From JABCPE02 sp963520375 (GTDB lineage Bacteria; Bacteroidota; Bacteroidia; Flavobacteriales; Weeksellaceae), in NCBI GenBank assembly GCA_963520375.1, contig CAUQQF010000009.1, positions 1 to 64,000 of the forward strand: a DNA stretch of 64,000 nt, written 5' to 3'. Numbering within the stretch: the first letter of the stretch is position 1; every line of letters starts with the position of its first letter. Below, one piece after another: positions 42,955 to 51,650 of the stretch. The notes below the pieces were generated by a model. It had not been told where the DNA came from and did not search any database. It saw nothing but the letters and a program-made list of their open reading frames with translations. Made by a program: the position numbers and the translations under genes.

Positions 42955-44250
42955 TTAGTCTTCCTTATCCTCCTCTACACCGTGCTTTATCTTGGATTTT
43001 TTCCCTTTGATATCTACGGCATATTCTTTTCCATTTCTGATGAGCAGCCCTTGGGTTTTCCCTTTGGAATGCAGTACATCTATATCTATCACACGCCCAT
43101 CCATTAGGTAAGTAACCTCTTTTCTAAGGGTATGCCCGATGACAAATTTCTTCGCATTGAGTTTTTTGAGAATTTCCTCCAAATCTTCTTTCTTTGTAGT
43201 TTCCTTCCCATAGCCTCTGTACCACATAGGGCTTTTTCCATACATATAGATGACATTCGCGATGGCATCTTTCCCTTTTTGCCCTTCTTTATTATTGAAA
43301 TAATATTTTCTAGCGTGTTCATTCAGCTCCTCCACGGAAAGATTTAGGTCACTTACCTCCTTAGAAATTCCTGCATGAACGAAAACATAATCACCGATTT
43401 TCTCTACGATGTTTTTTGTATTAAGCCACTTGCCGAGTTCTGTGCCATACTGAGAAAGAAGGAAAGTTGGATCCTCGTTCATGAGTTTTGCATTTTCAAA
43501 ATATTTCTTTCGCACATAGCGCAAATCTTTATTCATGTTCATCAAATCATGATTTCCGAGGACAAAATGCACCTTTCCACCTGCTTTTTCTGCCTGTTCT
43601 TCCAAGGAATAAATCAGCCAAAGAGTCTGCGTAACGAAAAGCCCTCTGTCAAAGAAATCTCCCACCGTTACAAGATGTCCTTTCCCAAAAGTCCATTTGT
43701 AATTCTTATCCATCACCTTATTATTGATAAGAAATTCTTTAAACTGCTCAAAATTCCCTTCAATATCCGAAATGGCTATCAGCTTTTTAGGCATTGGATA
43801 AACCGAAGGTTCTTCTTTCAGCTCCTTTTTCAGCCTAAAAGAAAAGAAATCCTTATCCGTTATGTAGGATTTTAGCTCCTGATTTTCTTCATACCATTTA
43901 TAAACTGGTGTAGAAACGCCATTTTCTTCCTTAATGCTCTTCACGACCGACCGACCTAAACCCGAGTAAAAGACATACGGCCCGTCTATCCCAGCTTTGG
44001 AAGTATCTTTTTCTAATCTTTTTTCTGATATGATGAGCTTGGGCTGTAAATCCTCTTCCTCCTTATCATAATCATATCCAATAGCCACAACAGGCCCAGT
44101 TATTGGTGCTGCAATTTCAGCTATTTTGGAAGAATCTTTCGGTTGTTTTTTTCTTGATGAAACAGACTTTTTCTGGGCATTTAGAATATTACCCAAAAAT
44201 AAAAATCCCAAGGCAAGAACAGTTATTTTTTTCAATTTAAAATTTCTCAT
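42955..44250 (-). CDS. Exported metallophosphoesterase (PPP-like)
   Basis: A calcineurin-type phosphatase with a signal peptide; I start at ATG 44250 (MRNFKLKKITVLALGFLFLG, ending NAQ). Motifs in order: AISDIEGNFEQF (D-x-E replacing the usual D-x-H), VTVGDFFDRG, VLGNHDLMNM, YVFVHAGISKE and FVIGHTLRKEV. The order matches the PPP serine/threonine phosphatases and Shewanella-like phosphatases. The first metal-site His is Glu in DIEG, which could alter metal use. Its location between HD and purN genes in a purine operon may mean a nucleotide-related substrate (inference). Confidence 0.85.
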   Translation of the reverse strand: MRNFKLKKITVLALGFLFLGNILNAQKKSVSSRKKQPKDSSKIAEIAAPITGPVVAIGYDYDKEEEDLQPKLIISEKRLEKDTSKAGIDGPYVFYSGLGRSVVKSIKEENGVSTPVYKWYEENQELKSYITDKDFFSFRLKKELKEEPSVYPMPKKLIAISDIEGNFEQFKEFLINNKVMDKNYKWTFGKGHLVTVGDFFDRGLFVTQTLWLIYSLEEQAEKAGGKVHFVLGNHDLMNMNKDLRYVRKKYFENAKLMNEDPTFLLSQYGTELGKWLNTKNIVEKIGDYVFVHAGISKEVSDLNLSVEELNEHARKYYFNNKEGQKGKDAIANVIYMYGKSPMWYRGYGKETTKKEDLEEILKKLNAKKFVIGHTLRKEVTYLMDGRVIDIDVLHSKGKTQGLLIRNGKEYAVDIKGKKSKIKHGVEEDKED

Positions 44251-44260
44251 TAGTATCAAA

Positions 44261-44854
44261 TTAATTTTTTCTCAGTTTTTCTTCATCCAAGGCTTTATTT
44301 ATCAAGATTTCAAACACTTCTCCCATTTCATCCGATGCGCGTTTTACGGCGTGTTCTATGATTTTTCTGGCTTGGTTTTCTGTAATTCCTGCCTCTGTCC
44401 AGCTTCTGCCAGAGGAATGCACATTGAGCAGAAAAGGCATTATTCGGTCTATAGCACAGGCAAAAACAGCATCAGGCGTTTCCTCCGCTTCGAATTCTTT
44501 CCACAAACCAAGAAACTCACTGCTCATCGGCTCTTCAAGGATACCGAAAATCCTCTCCGCAGAGGCAAGTTCCCTTTCGTATTTACCGACCATCGCTTTT
44601 TCATCAAAGATAAAAGTATCGCCTGCATCTATCTCCACCACATCATGAATGGACAGCATTTTAATCACGCGAAGAAGGTCTATTTTCTCCTTGTTCTTGG
44701 CATAAGGGAAAAGTATCTGAGCCAAAACAATAATCTGCCAGCTGTGCTCCGCCGAGTTTTCCCTCCTTTGGTCATCGTGGTTAAAATTCCTGCGCTGCAC
44801 ATTTTTCAGAGCATCAAGGGTTAAGATGAATTTGATTTCCTTTTCTAAAACCAT
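44261..44854 (-). CDS. HD-domain hydrolase (YfbR/HDDC2-like)
   Basis: A 197-residue HD-superfamily phosphohydrolase. The metal site is RRENSAEHSWQIIVLA (first His), then MLSIHDVVEIDAGDTFIF (the HD pair and following Asp), with a further Asp in AIDRIMPFLLN. The pattern fits the YfbR/HDDC2 group, whose members dephosphorylate deoxynucleoside 5'-monophosphates. The purine operon context (12 bases after purM, 1-10 bases before the phosphatase gene) is compatible with nucleotide clean-up; the substrate is not proven by sequence. Confidence 0.88.
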   Translation of the reverse strand: MVLEKEIKFILTLDALKNVQRRNFNHDDQRRENSAEHSWQIIVLAQILFPYAKNKEKIDLLRVIKMLSIHDVVEIDAGDTFIFDEKAMVGKYERELASAERIFGILEEPMSSEFLGLWKEFEAEETPDAVFACAIDRIMPFLLNVHSSGRSWTEAGITENQARKIIEHAVKRASDEMGEVFEILINKALDEEKLRKN

Positions 44855-44866
44855 GAAAATGATTTT

Positions 44867-45856
44867 TTATATTAAATTGATTTTCTCTTCGTTTTCTGTA
44901 ATTTCTCCGATTTCGTAGGCATCTTTCAGGGTAGAAAACACTTTTTCAGCATCTTTTTCATCTACGATAACTACCATTCCCACACCCATATTGAAAGTCC
45001 CGAACATCTCCATTCGGTCTACATTTCCTCGTTTTTCAAGCTCAAGCATAATGCTCGGAATACGGATCTTTTCCGTTTGAATAGCTGCGCAAAGCCCATT
45101 CGGAATGATTCTCGGAACATTCTCTATCAGTCCGCCGCCCGTGATATGCGCTATTCCGCTAAGGCTCACCACCTTCAAAAGCTGATGAATAGGCTTATAA
45201 TAAAGCCTTGTCGGTTCAAGAAGTGTTTCATAAAGCGGTTTTCCTTCAAATTCTTCTTCAAAATTTGGGAACACTTTTCTCACCAAAGAAAATCCATTGG
45301 AATGAAAACCAGAACTCGGAATAGCGATGATTTTATCTCCTTTTTTGATTTTTGAACCATCGATGATTTCATCTCTTTCTACGATTCCCACACAGAAACC
45401 AGCCACATCATAATCGCCCACCTGATACATTCCTGGCATTTCCGCTGTTTCTCCGCCGATAAGGGCGCACTCATTGTCTTTGCAGGCTTTTACCATTCCT
45501 AAAACGATTTCTGAGGCTACATTAGAATCCAATTTTCCACAAGCCAGATAATCCAAGAAAAACAAAGGTTTCGCGCCATGGCAGAGAATATCATTGGCAC
45601 ACATCGCAAAGCAGTCAATCCCGATGGAATCATACTTTTTGGTATCCAAAGCGATTTTCAGTTTCGTTCCCACGCCATCTGTTCCGCTCACTAAAACTGG
45701 ATTTTTATACTCTCCAATGGCATAAAACGCCCCAAAACTTCCAAGATTGTTCAGTACATTTTTATTGTGAGTTTCGGCTACGGCGGACTTTATCTTGTCT
45801 ACGGTTTTATAGCCTTCTTCTTTGTCTACTCCTGCAGATTTGTAAGTGTTATTCAT
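44867..45856 (-). CDS. purM: Phosphoribosylformylglycinamidine cyclo-ligase (AIR synthase)
   Basis: Closes the imidazole ring (FGAM plus ATP to AIR), step 5 of purine synthesis. The 329-residue protein has YKSAGVDKEEGYKTVDKI at the N terminus and VSGTDGVGTKLKIA, GIDCFAMCANDILCHGAKPLFFLDYLACG, GGETAEMPGMY, SSGFHSNGFSLVRK and HITGGGLIENVPRI in the expected order. It heads a five-gene operon that includes purN. The 195-base leader upstream contains an intrinsic terminator (45891-45925) and two possible -7 boxes. Confidence 0.97.
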   Translation of the reverse strand: MNNTYKSAGVDKEEGYKTVDKIKSAVAETHNKNVLNNLGSFGAFYAIGEYKNPVLVSGTDGVGTKLKIALDTKKYDSIGIDCFAMCANDILCHGAKPLFFLDYLACGKLDSNVASEIVLGMVKACKDNECALIGGETAEMPGMYQVGDYDVAGFCVGIVERDEIIDGSKIKKGDKIIAIPSSGFHSNGFSLVRKVFPNFEEEFEGKPLYETLLEPTRLYYKPIHQLLKVVSLSGIAHITGGGLIENVPRIIPNGLCAAIQTEKIRIPSIMLELEKRGNVDRMEMFGTFNMGVGMVVIVDEKDAEKVFSTLKDAYEIGEITENEEKINLI

Positions 45857-45890
45857 AGTTTATTTTTTTATTTAAAGTTAAATTTCAGAT

Positions 45891-45925
45891 ATAAAAAAGC
45901 CGACAAACCCCAAGGCTGGCCGGCT
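45891..45925 (-). terminator. Intrinsic terminator upstream of purM
   Basis: On the minus strand AGCCGGC-CAGCC, loop TTGG, GGTTT-GTCGGCT form about 11 pairs including G-U, followed by T6. It could end the gldB-tsaC message, or act as an attenuator in a long purM leader if the box at 46022 is used. Confidence 0.75.
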
Positions 45926-46021
45926 GGTATATTTTCAGCACAAAACTCTATTCCATTATTTTGGTTCAGAAAAAGAGCTAAAGTGATTTTATTTAATTTC
46001 AAAATAGAATTTTTATTTCTA

Positions 46022-46029
46022 CAAAAATA
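46022..46029 (-). promoter_or_regulatory. -7 box between tsaC and purM
   Basis: Minus-strand TATTTTTG matches TAnnTTTG. It lies upstream of the terminator hairpin, about 165 bases before purM. A weaker box, TAACTTTA (complement of 45873-45880), lies after the hairpin. Confidence 0.4.
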
Positions 46030-46051
46030 GGATTTTTTTATTTAAAATCTA

Positions 46052-46600
46052 TCACTCTCTAATGACTTTTATTCTTCCATCTTCCCAAATCCTAATCACT
46101 GATGAGCCTTCCCACTCTGCCCTTTGGTCTTGGCGTTCTTCCACTATGGCATCTACTTGGTTTTTAAGCTCTTGCGAAATTTCAGAAAAACTCATCGGAC
46201 TTTTTTCTCCACTGAAATTAGCTGAAGTAGAAACGATGGGACTATTAAGCTTGGAAATCAGTTTCTTACAAAAATCATCCTTTGTCAGGCGAATTCCTAT
46301 GCTTCCATCTTCCGCCAAAAGCTCTTTGGGAAGCCCTTTTGGGTTGTCATAAATGATGGTAACAGGCTTTTCACTCAAATCTATGATTTCCCACGCCATG
46401 GCTGGCACCTCTACTATTTTCTGCAGTCTTTGTTCGTTTTCTACCAAAATAATTGCCGATTTTCCTTTTTCTCTTTTTTTCAGGGAAAATAGTTTTTGTA
46501 TGGCTTCAGGATTGGCAGCATCACACCCCAGCCCCCAGATGGTGTCTGTAGGATAGAGAATGATTCCGCCCTGTTTCAGGACTTCCAGCAGTTTTTCCAT
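46052..46600 (-). CDS. tsaC: L-threonylcarbamoyladenylate synthase (TsaC/Sua5)
   Basis: Makes the threonylcarbamoyl-AMP used for t6A37 modification of tRNAs that read ANN codons. The 182-residue YrdC-domain protein has GGIILYPTDTIWGLGCDAANPEA, FSLKKREKGKSAIILV, GSIGIRLTKDDF and SPIVSTSANFSGEKSP, the conserved Lys-Arg-Ser-Asn set of the family. It lacks the C-terminal Sua5 domain. Its ATG overlaps the stop codon of gldB by one base (TAATG), so the two are probably translated in a coupled manner. Confidence 0.95.
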   Translation of the reverse strand: MEKLLEVLKQGGIILYPTDTIWGLGCDAANPEAIQKLFSLKKREKGKSAIILVENEQRLQKIVEVPAMAWEIIDLSEKPVTIIYDNPKGLPKELLAEDGSIGIRLTKDDFCKKLISKLNSPIVSTSANFSGEKSPMSFSEISQELKNQVDAIVEERQDQRAEWEGSSVIRIWEDGRIKVIRE

Positions 46601-47586
46601 TATTCTGGTTTGTAGTTACTTTGGTTAAAGATTTCTGTAGCATTCATCCTTAGAAAGTCTGATAATTTCGTTTCTGGTTTTTGGGAATAAAAAGCCTTAC
46701 AGATTCTCCAGCCGATGAAACTACCCACACGAGGCGAAGATTTTTGGTCTATTTCGGTGTAGAATTTAGAAAACGGCGCTACTGAAAGGAAACGCTCATA
46801 GAGTTTCGGGTCATCACTAAACACCATATTATTTTCCACAAAATAGTTCCAGATATTAGCTTCATTAGCCTCTGCCCATTCCTCCTGAGTCTGGGAATAG
46901 TTCATTTTCAGATAATCTGGAGTATTCGGAAGAAAGGCATCTTGAAGGGTTTTTATTTTTCCTTCTAAAATGATTTGGTCTATAAATTTATTTTCCTGAG
47001 GGTTGGAAATCAAGAAAGTTTCAGCTACAATTTCTGTAATTCTCGGCACCAAATTCTCTGGATTCATGATTTTTTTATGATATTCATCCAGCCCTTGGTA
47101 GTTTTTGCTTTTTTCTCCCATAAACGCCGAAATATCCACGAAAAGCATCCCTTCATCCGTTCTGAAAAAGATAGGGTCTATCACGCTTTCTCTATCCAAA
47201 AACGAGGAATAAAGATAAACTTTAGGAGTTTTGAACGCTGGGAAATAATGCTTCACTCGTGAAAACATTTCTGACAATTCATTTTTCAGTTTTGTTTTAT
47301 CTATTCCCTTCACAGCCTCCTGATAGACACGGATTTCCGCAGTGTCTTTTCTTCTGGCTTCGTATTCTGCATCAGGAATAGAACCCTGAAACATCGGATA
47401 TTTTTCTTTAAATTCCTTTAAAGAAACTTTTGGGTCAAAAAACTCACCAGAAATGTCAAAAATCTCTACTTTTTCTGTAGCTTTTACTTCTTTTTTCCAT
47501 AGTTCTTCTTGGTTTTTGTTACAAGAAAAAACGACCAAACACAATGACAAAAATAATATCCAAGGAATATTTCTTGATTTTTTCAT
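46600..47586 (-). CDS. gldB: Gliding motility lipoprotein GldB
   Basis: Envelope lipoprotein needed for gliding and, directly or not, for function of the T9SS-linked machinery in Flavobacterium. The signal peptide ends in a lipobox (VVFSC, Cys at about 22). The 328-residue product has EGMLFVDISAFMGEKSKNYQGLDEYHKKIMNPENLVPRI, DYLKMNYSQTQEEWAEANE and a C-terminal GSFIGWRICKAF, matching GldB. Non-gliding flavobacteria also keep it. In many relatives gldB sits with gldC and nadE; nadE is divergent here and gldC is not in the window. Confidence 0.92.
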   Translation of the reverse strand: MKKSRNIPWILFLSLCLVVFSCNKNQEELWKKEVKATEKVEIFDISGEFFDPKVSLKEFKEKYPMFQGSIPDAEYEARRKDTAEIRVYQEAVKGIDKTKLKNELSEMFSRVKHYFPAFKTPKVYLYSSFLDRESVIDPIFFRTDEGMLFVDISAFMGEKSKNYQGLDEYHKKIMNPENLVPRITEIVAETFLISNPQENKFIDQIILEGKIKTLQDAFLPNTPDYLKMNYSQTQEEWAEANEANIWNYFVENNMVFSDDPKLYERFLSVAPFSKFYTEIDQKSSPRVGSFIGWRICKAFYSQKPETKLSDFLRMNATEIFNQSNYKPE

Positions 47587-47629
47587 TTTTATTAAAATTT
47601 ATTTATCTTTAACTCCAATTTTTAATTCG

Positions 47630-47637
47630 CAAAAATA
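47630..47637 (-). promoter_or_regulatory. -7 box of gldB
   Basis: Minus-strand TATTTTTG matches TAnnTTTG about 45 bases before the gldB start. Confidence 0.5.
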
Positions 47638-47656
47638 GAAAATTTTTAGATATAAA

Positions 47657-48445
47657 ATGCAGACACAAAAAGTAACCGAACATATTATAAACTGGCTCAA
47701 AAATTATGCAGAAGCTGCTAAAATGAACGGTTTCGTTATTGGGATTTCTGGCGGGATAGACTCAGCGGTAGTTTCTACCCTTACCGCTAAAACAGGGCTG
47801 AAAACCCTAGTCATAGAACTTCCCATACGCCAAAAGAAAGACCAAGTGCAGCGGGCTCAGGAGCAGATTTCCTTTCTGAAAAGCAACTTCGGAAATGTGG
47901 AAAGTTTGGAAATAGATTTGACAGAAACTTTTGATGTTTTTGAAAAAAATGTAATCAGCAAAAGCTCCACCATGCAGAATAGAGAGCTTTCCCTAGCCAA
48001 TTCCCGCTCTCGGCTCAGAATGCTTACGCTGTACTATTTTGGGCAGATTCATAATCTTTTGGTCACAGGAACAGGCAATAAAATAGAAGATTTCGGCATC
48101 GGTTTTTTCACAAAATACGGAGATGGCGGCGTGGATATTTCACCGATTGGAGATTTAACCAAAACTCAAGTCTATGAACTAGCCAAAGAACTGAACATCC
48201 CTGAAAGCATCCAAAAAGCAGCTCCTACCGATGGGCTATGGGACACGGAGCGAACTGACGAACAGCAGATAGGCGCCACCTACCCAGAGCTGGAATGGGC
48301 TATGAGCGTCCACCAAGACCATTCCGCAGAGGACTTCTCTGGCAGAGAAAAAGAAGTTTTTATAATATACGACCGCCTAAATAGGGCTACCCAGCACAAA
48401 ATAAACCCTATCCCAGTCTACAAAATCCCAAAAGAATTGTTTTAA
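47657..48445 (+). CDS. nadE: NAD+ synthetase, ammonia-dependent
   Basis: Amidates nicotinate adenine dinucleotide to NAD+ with ATP and ammonia. At 262 residues it lacks the N-terminal nitrilase (glutaminase) domain of the larger type. VIGISGGIDSAVVSTL is the PP-loop. GTGNKIEDFGIGFFTKYGDGGVDISPIGDLTKTQVYELAKELNIP and KAAPTDGLWDTERTDEQQIG complete the NaAD and ATP sites. Divergent from gldB and followed 6 bases later by a leucine-rich-repeat-like gene that is unlikely to be related in function. Confidence 0.96.
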   Translation: MQTQKVTEHIINWLKNYAEAAKMNGFVIGISGGIDSAVVSTLTAKTGLKTLVIELPIRQKKDQVQRAQEQISFLKSNFGNVESLEIDLTETFDVFEKNVISKSSTMQNRELSLANSRSRLRMLTLYYFGQIHNLLVTGTGNKIEDFGIGFFTKYGDGGVDISPIGDLTKTQVYELAKELNIPESIQKAAPTDGLWDTERTDEQQIGATYPELEWAMSVHQDHSAEDFSGREKEVFIIYDRLNRATQHKINPIPVYKIPKELF

Positions 48446-48451
48446 AAAAAT

Positions 48452-49393
48452 ATGAGTATGTTTATTTTTAAAAGTATTGAATTAAGTCAGTGGATAAAGC
48501 CACATCTGACCACTTATATCTTAGCGGCAGATGATGATGAGCTTGAGACTTTACAGGATGACTATGACAGGTTTGAAAATATTAAATTTCTGACATGGGA
48601 TAAAACGCCTTCTTCAGAAGAGTTGTCAAAAATTCAAGCATTGATTATTGAGGAGCCAGAATCTGGAGAGTATGATATATCCGATTTGCCAGATTGGATA
48701 AATACGCTCGGTAATTTAAAGGTATTGGCTTTTCCATATGTTTGTTTTTCTAAATTGCAAAATACCATAAAAAATTCTGCGCTTACATTAGAAACATTAT
48801 ATTTTTTCATTCCAAGAGAATGGGATAATGAAAAATTTGAAATACCATCAAGCTTGGAAATGCCAAATCTTTCAGCATTTATATCAAGAAGTGAAACTAA
48901 TGGTTTATTCGGGCTTAAGGCAAATAATTTCCCTAATATCAGTTACTTAGAGTGCAATATCTCAAAGTATAAAAACATCAAACAACTTGATGAAATTAAA
49001 AACTTTAAGAAACTAATTCATGCCAGCTTTCATCATGGTAAATCATTGAATATATTAGAAAATATAAGCTCTGATTTATTGGAGTCTATTAGTCTTGTTG
49101 GATTTTCAGGGCAGAATTTTTCAATTTCGAAATTAAAAGAATTTAAAAATTTAAGGTACATTGCTTTGAATGGAATCAAAAAGGCTGAAGTAGATTGTGA
49201 GTTATTTACTCATTTGCCCTCTTTAAGCTATTTAGACTTAGTTTCCTGTTTTAACCTTAAAAATGTGAATGAACTGGCTAATATTAAAAGCCTAGAATAT
49301 TTAATCGTGTTAGATTGTAAGCGTCCATTTGATAATGCTACAATAGACTTACTTAAAAACAATATTTCTGAAATAGATATTGACTTTGCTTAA
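48452..49393 (+). CDS. Leucine-rich-repeat-like protein of unknown function
   Basis: A 313-residue cytoplasmic protein with no signal peptide. From about residue 95 to the end it shows irregular LRR-like units: LGNLKVLAFPYV, LTLETLYFFIP, MPNLSAFISR, FPNISYLECNISKY, FKNLRYIALNGI, LPSLSYLDLVSCFNL and IKSLEYLIVLDC. The N-terminal 95 residues are acidic. Third-position bases look more A/T-rich than in nadE, hinting at different origin. It sits between nadE and, across a terminator, a SUKH/SUFU protein; stand-alone LRR proteins of this kind can occur in immunity islands, but the role is unknown. Confidence 0.75.
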   Translation: MSMFIFKSIELSQWIKPHLTTYILAADDDELETLQDDYDRFENIKFLTWDKTPSSEELSKIQALIIEEPESGEYDISDLPDWINTLGNLKVLAFPYVCFSKLQNTIKNSALTLETLYFFIPREWDNEKFEIPSSLEMPNLSAFISRSETNGLFGLKANNFPNISYLECNISKYKNIKQLDEIKNFKKLIHASFHHGKSLNILENISSDLLESISLVGFSGQNFSISKLKEFKNLRYIALNGIKKAEVDCELFTHLPSLSYLDLVSCFNLKNVNELANIKSLEYLIVLDCKRPFDNATIDLLKNNISEIDIDFA

Positions 49394-49406
49394 ATTTATC
49401 AATAAA

Positions 49407-49439
49407 AAAATCCCTTTGAGTTTTCATCAAAGGGATTTT
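49407..49439. terminator. Bidirectional terminator
   Basis: AAAATCCCTTTGA (49407-49419) pairs perfectly with TCAAAGGGATTTT (49427-49439) over a 7-base loop, between two converging genes. Confidence 0.92.
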
Positions 49440-49458
49440 CTTTATCTATCACTGATTA

Positions 49459-51600
49459 TTAACTTCCTAAGTGTAAGCTAATTACAGGCGTTCCATCTTC
49501 CTCATAGCCTTCGATACTGAAGCCTTCAAAGAATATATGATCTCCTAATTCTTTACTAGCCAATGAATTATGAATCCACTGCAACAGTTCTATTGCTCCG
49601 AAATGGTCTTCATAAGCCTCGCATTCTGCCATGATTTCAGCATAATACAATCCATCATCTTCAGGCTCTCCATCGAAAGTATCTGGATTGAGAAGTTTTT
49701 CATACTTCCAAAGCGATTTTTCATCCTTGATATAGGCCTCATACATTACTTTCACTTTTTTAGAATTGAAAATCGTAGAATGCGGTGCGTAATCATCCAG
49801 ATTATTGTCTATATCTTGGTTGTAATCATAGACAGCCATCCAGAAATTCTGTAAAGATTCGTAAATTTTATCATTGAACGCCCATGCCACATTATCCAAA
49901 AGATTTGGGTTTTCTGCTGGTGCATAGCCTTCGCAGACATTTACTCTATTTACATCCACTACTGGCGGATATGGTACATCCTGCTCTATAAACTTGTCAA
50001 ACAAAGCATCTGTTCCGTGGTCTAATTTGAAATCCATTTCCTCCTGATATAGTGGCTGAATATAGAAAAACTCAACTCTTCTCTTGCTCGGAAGTTCCAC
50101 AATAGCTGGAAGGTTCTCTCCATCCTCATTTTTCTCATTAGACTGAGCCGCTACGAGAATCACACCTTTGAAATTAGTCCCCTCAAAAGCCTCATTAGAA
50201 GGAATAGTATGTCCATTTCCTAAATAAGTATTATGATTGATAGGCAGACGAGCCAACATTTTCAGCCAACGGATAGGCCAATAATCCTTCTCCTCTTGGC
50301 TTTTTATATCCCAAGTCGGCGGCAGATTGATTGCCAGCTCTATATTTGGCGTGTATGGGTAGTCCGCAGGCACATTCATTCTATGAGCGCCCATTCCACC
50401 CGTTACCAGCGTATAGTAGTTAGCCTCTGGTGTAGGTTCTATAATATATACATCACAGTGAATATCAGGAGATTCCAGCTCATGGAACACATCATTAAAC
50501 TCATCAAATTCCTTCGCTATATAATCTTCCAAAGCTGTTCTGTCTTCTTCATCATAATAAGCTGGAAGTCCAGAATCTCTTCCTTCAAATTTCATAACAT
50601 CTTCTTCTTCATCATAGCTCAATCGCCCAGATGAAATAGAATCATTCATATAATCTATCCAAGCTCTCATTCTGAACTGAATGTGTCCCACATAGTAGTC
50701 TTCTATATTTTCTGCAAGGGAAATGATGATAATCTGCCCTGCAAGCCCATCTTCCTCCACTGGGTCTAAATTCATACAGATAAGGTCATTTCCTTTCAAA
50801 ATAGGAATCCATTTGCGGGTATAAAGTGTATTTTTAACAAGATAATCATCCTCAAAATTCTCTTCTGGAAGTTTTAGGTCTGCCCAGTTTTCTCCGTAAT
50901 GTTTTTTCAAGTAAGAAATAACCTCTTCCTGAACCTGCTCCACTTCATTGATTCCTACAAAACTCTGTCCTTCTCCCACCGCAAAAAACGGCACATCTTC
51001 TTTCTGTCCACTGAAAGTTCTATGCAGCTGTTTGAAAGATTCTGGAAGCTCAAAACCTAATCTCTGTTCCAGTGCAGAAATTTCTGCTTCTGATGCAGGA
51101 TTTCCCAGTTTTTCAGCCATTTTAGGTGCTTTTTCTTTTAAAAGGTCTACAAAAACTTCTAAATCATATTCCACTTCACCTTTTCCTCCTGTATATACAT
51201 CATATGTAGGAATACCTTTTTTCTCAGCAATATTCAGCCAATTAAGGAATTCATAAGCATTGTTACATCCGCCCAGTTCTTCATGTTTCTCGAAGTGCTT
51301 TCTAGCGTTGGCTTTATCATCCAAAAAGAAATAAGAATAACCGATACGGTAGTTCCACGCAGCCTCTTCAGAAAGCTCATCTTCTAGATATTTGAACACC
51401 TCTATCGCTTTTCTAAGGTGGTTTTTGTTTTCTTCTGTCTGGTCTAGCCAGTAAAGATTGTTATACGCACGAGCCAGCTCACTCAAAACCTGCGTAGTTC
51501 TCTGCTCCACAGGAAGCCCTTCCACAAAATCTACAATCGCCTGAATTTTATCCTGCTCATCCCAAGCATCTATTTTCTTTAAAATCTGCTGTTCTGTCAT
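49459..51600 (-). CDS. Large multi-domain protein: TPR, SUKH (Smi1/Knr4) and SUFU domains
   Basis: A 713-residue acidic cytoplasmic protein. Residues 1-130 form TPR-like helices. Residues about 165-325 match SUKH/Smi1-Knr4 (ISALEQRLGFELPESFKQLHRTF, then WIPILKGNDLICMNLDP). Residues about 355-550 match the bacterial SUFU (suppressor-of-fused) domain: YYTLVTGGMGAHRMNVP, IELAINLPPTW, WPIRWLKMLARLPINHNTYLGNGHTIP and FKGVILVAAQ. Residues 550-713 are unassigned. Both SUKH and SUFU are recognised immunity folds in polymorphic-toxin systems, so this is a candidate polyimmunity protein (inference). No toxin gene is adjacent. Confidence 0.85.
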   Translation of the reverse strand: MTEQQILKKIDAWDEQDKIQAIVDFVEGLPVEQRTTQVLSELARAYNNLYWLDQTEENKNHLRKAIEVFKYLEDELSEEAAWNYRIGYSYFFLDDKANARKHFEKHEELGGCNNAYEFLNWLNIAEKKGIPTYDVYTGGKGEVEYDLEVFVDLLKEKAPKMAEKLGNPASEAEISALEQRLGFELPESFKQLHRTFSGQKEDVPFFAVGEGQSFVGINEVEQVQEEVISYLKKHYGENWADLKLPEENFEDDYLVKNTLYTRKWIPILKGNDLICMNLDPVEEDGLAGQIIIISLAENIEDYYVGHIQFRMRAWIDYMNDSISSGRLSYDEEEDVMKFEGRDSGLPAYYDEEDRTALEDYIAKEFDEFNDVFHELESPDIHCDVYIIEPTPEANYYTLVTGGMGAHRMNVPADYPYTPNIELAINLPPTWDIKSQEEKDYWPIRWLKMLARLPINHNTYLGNGHTIPSNEAFEGTNFKGVILVAAQSNEKNEDGENLPAIVELPSKRRVEFFYIQPLYQEEMDFKLDHGTDALFDKFIEQDVPYPPVVDVNRVNVCEGYAPAENPNLLDNVAWAFNDKIYESLQNFWMAVYDYNQDIDNNLDDYAPHSTIFNSKKVKVMYEAYIKDEKSLWKYEKLLNPDTFDGEPEDDGLYYAEIMAECEAYEDHFGAIELLQWIHNSLASKELGDHIFFEGFSIEGYEEDGTPVISLHLGS

Positions 51601-51650
51601 AATGTTAATTTTTAATTTATCTAATTTTCAATGTTTTACTTTTAAATAAT

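Noticed and set aside
45857..46051. Known purine or PRPP riboswitch upstream of purM
   Set aside because: I could not match the leader to any riboswitch consensus by eye; only an intrinsic hairpin is supported.
50233..50634. 133-codon plus-strand frame inside the SUKH/SUFU gene
   Set aside because: Shadow frame; the minus-strand protein has clear domain motifs through this region.
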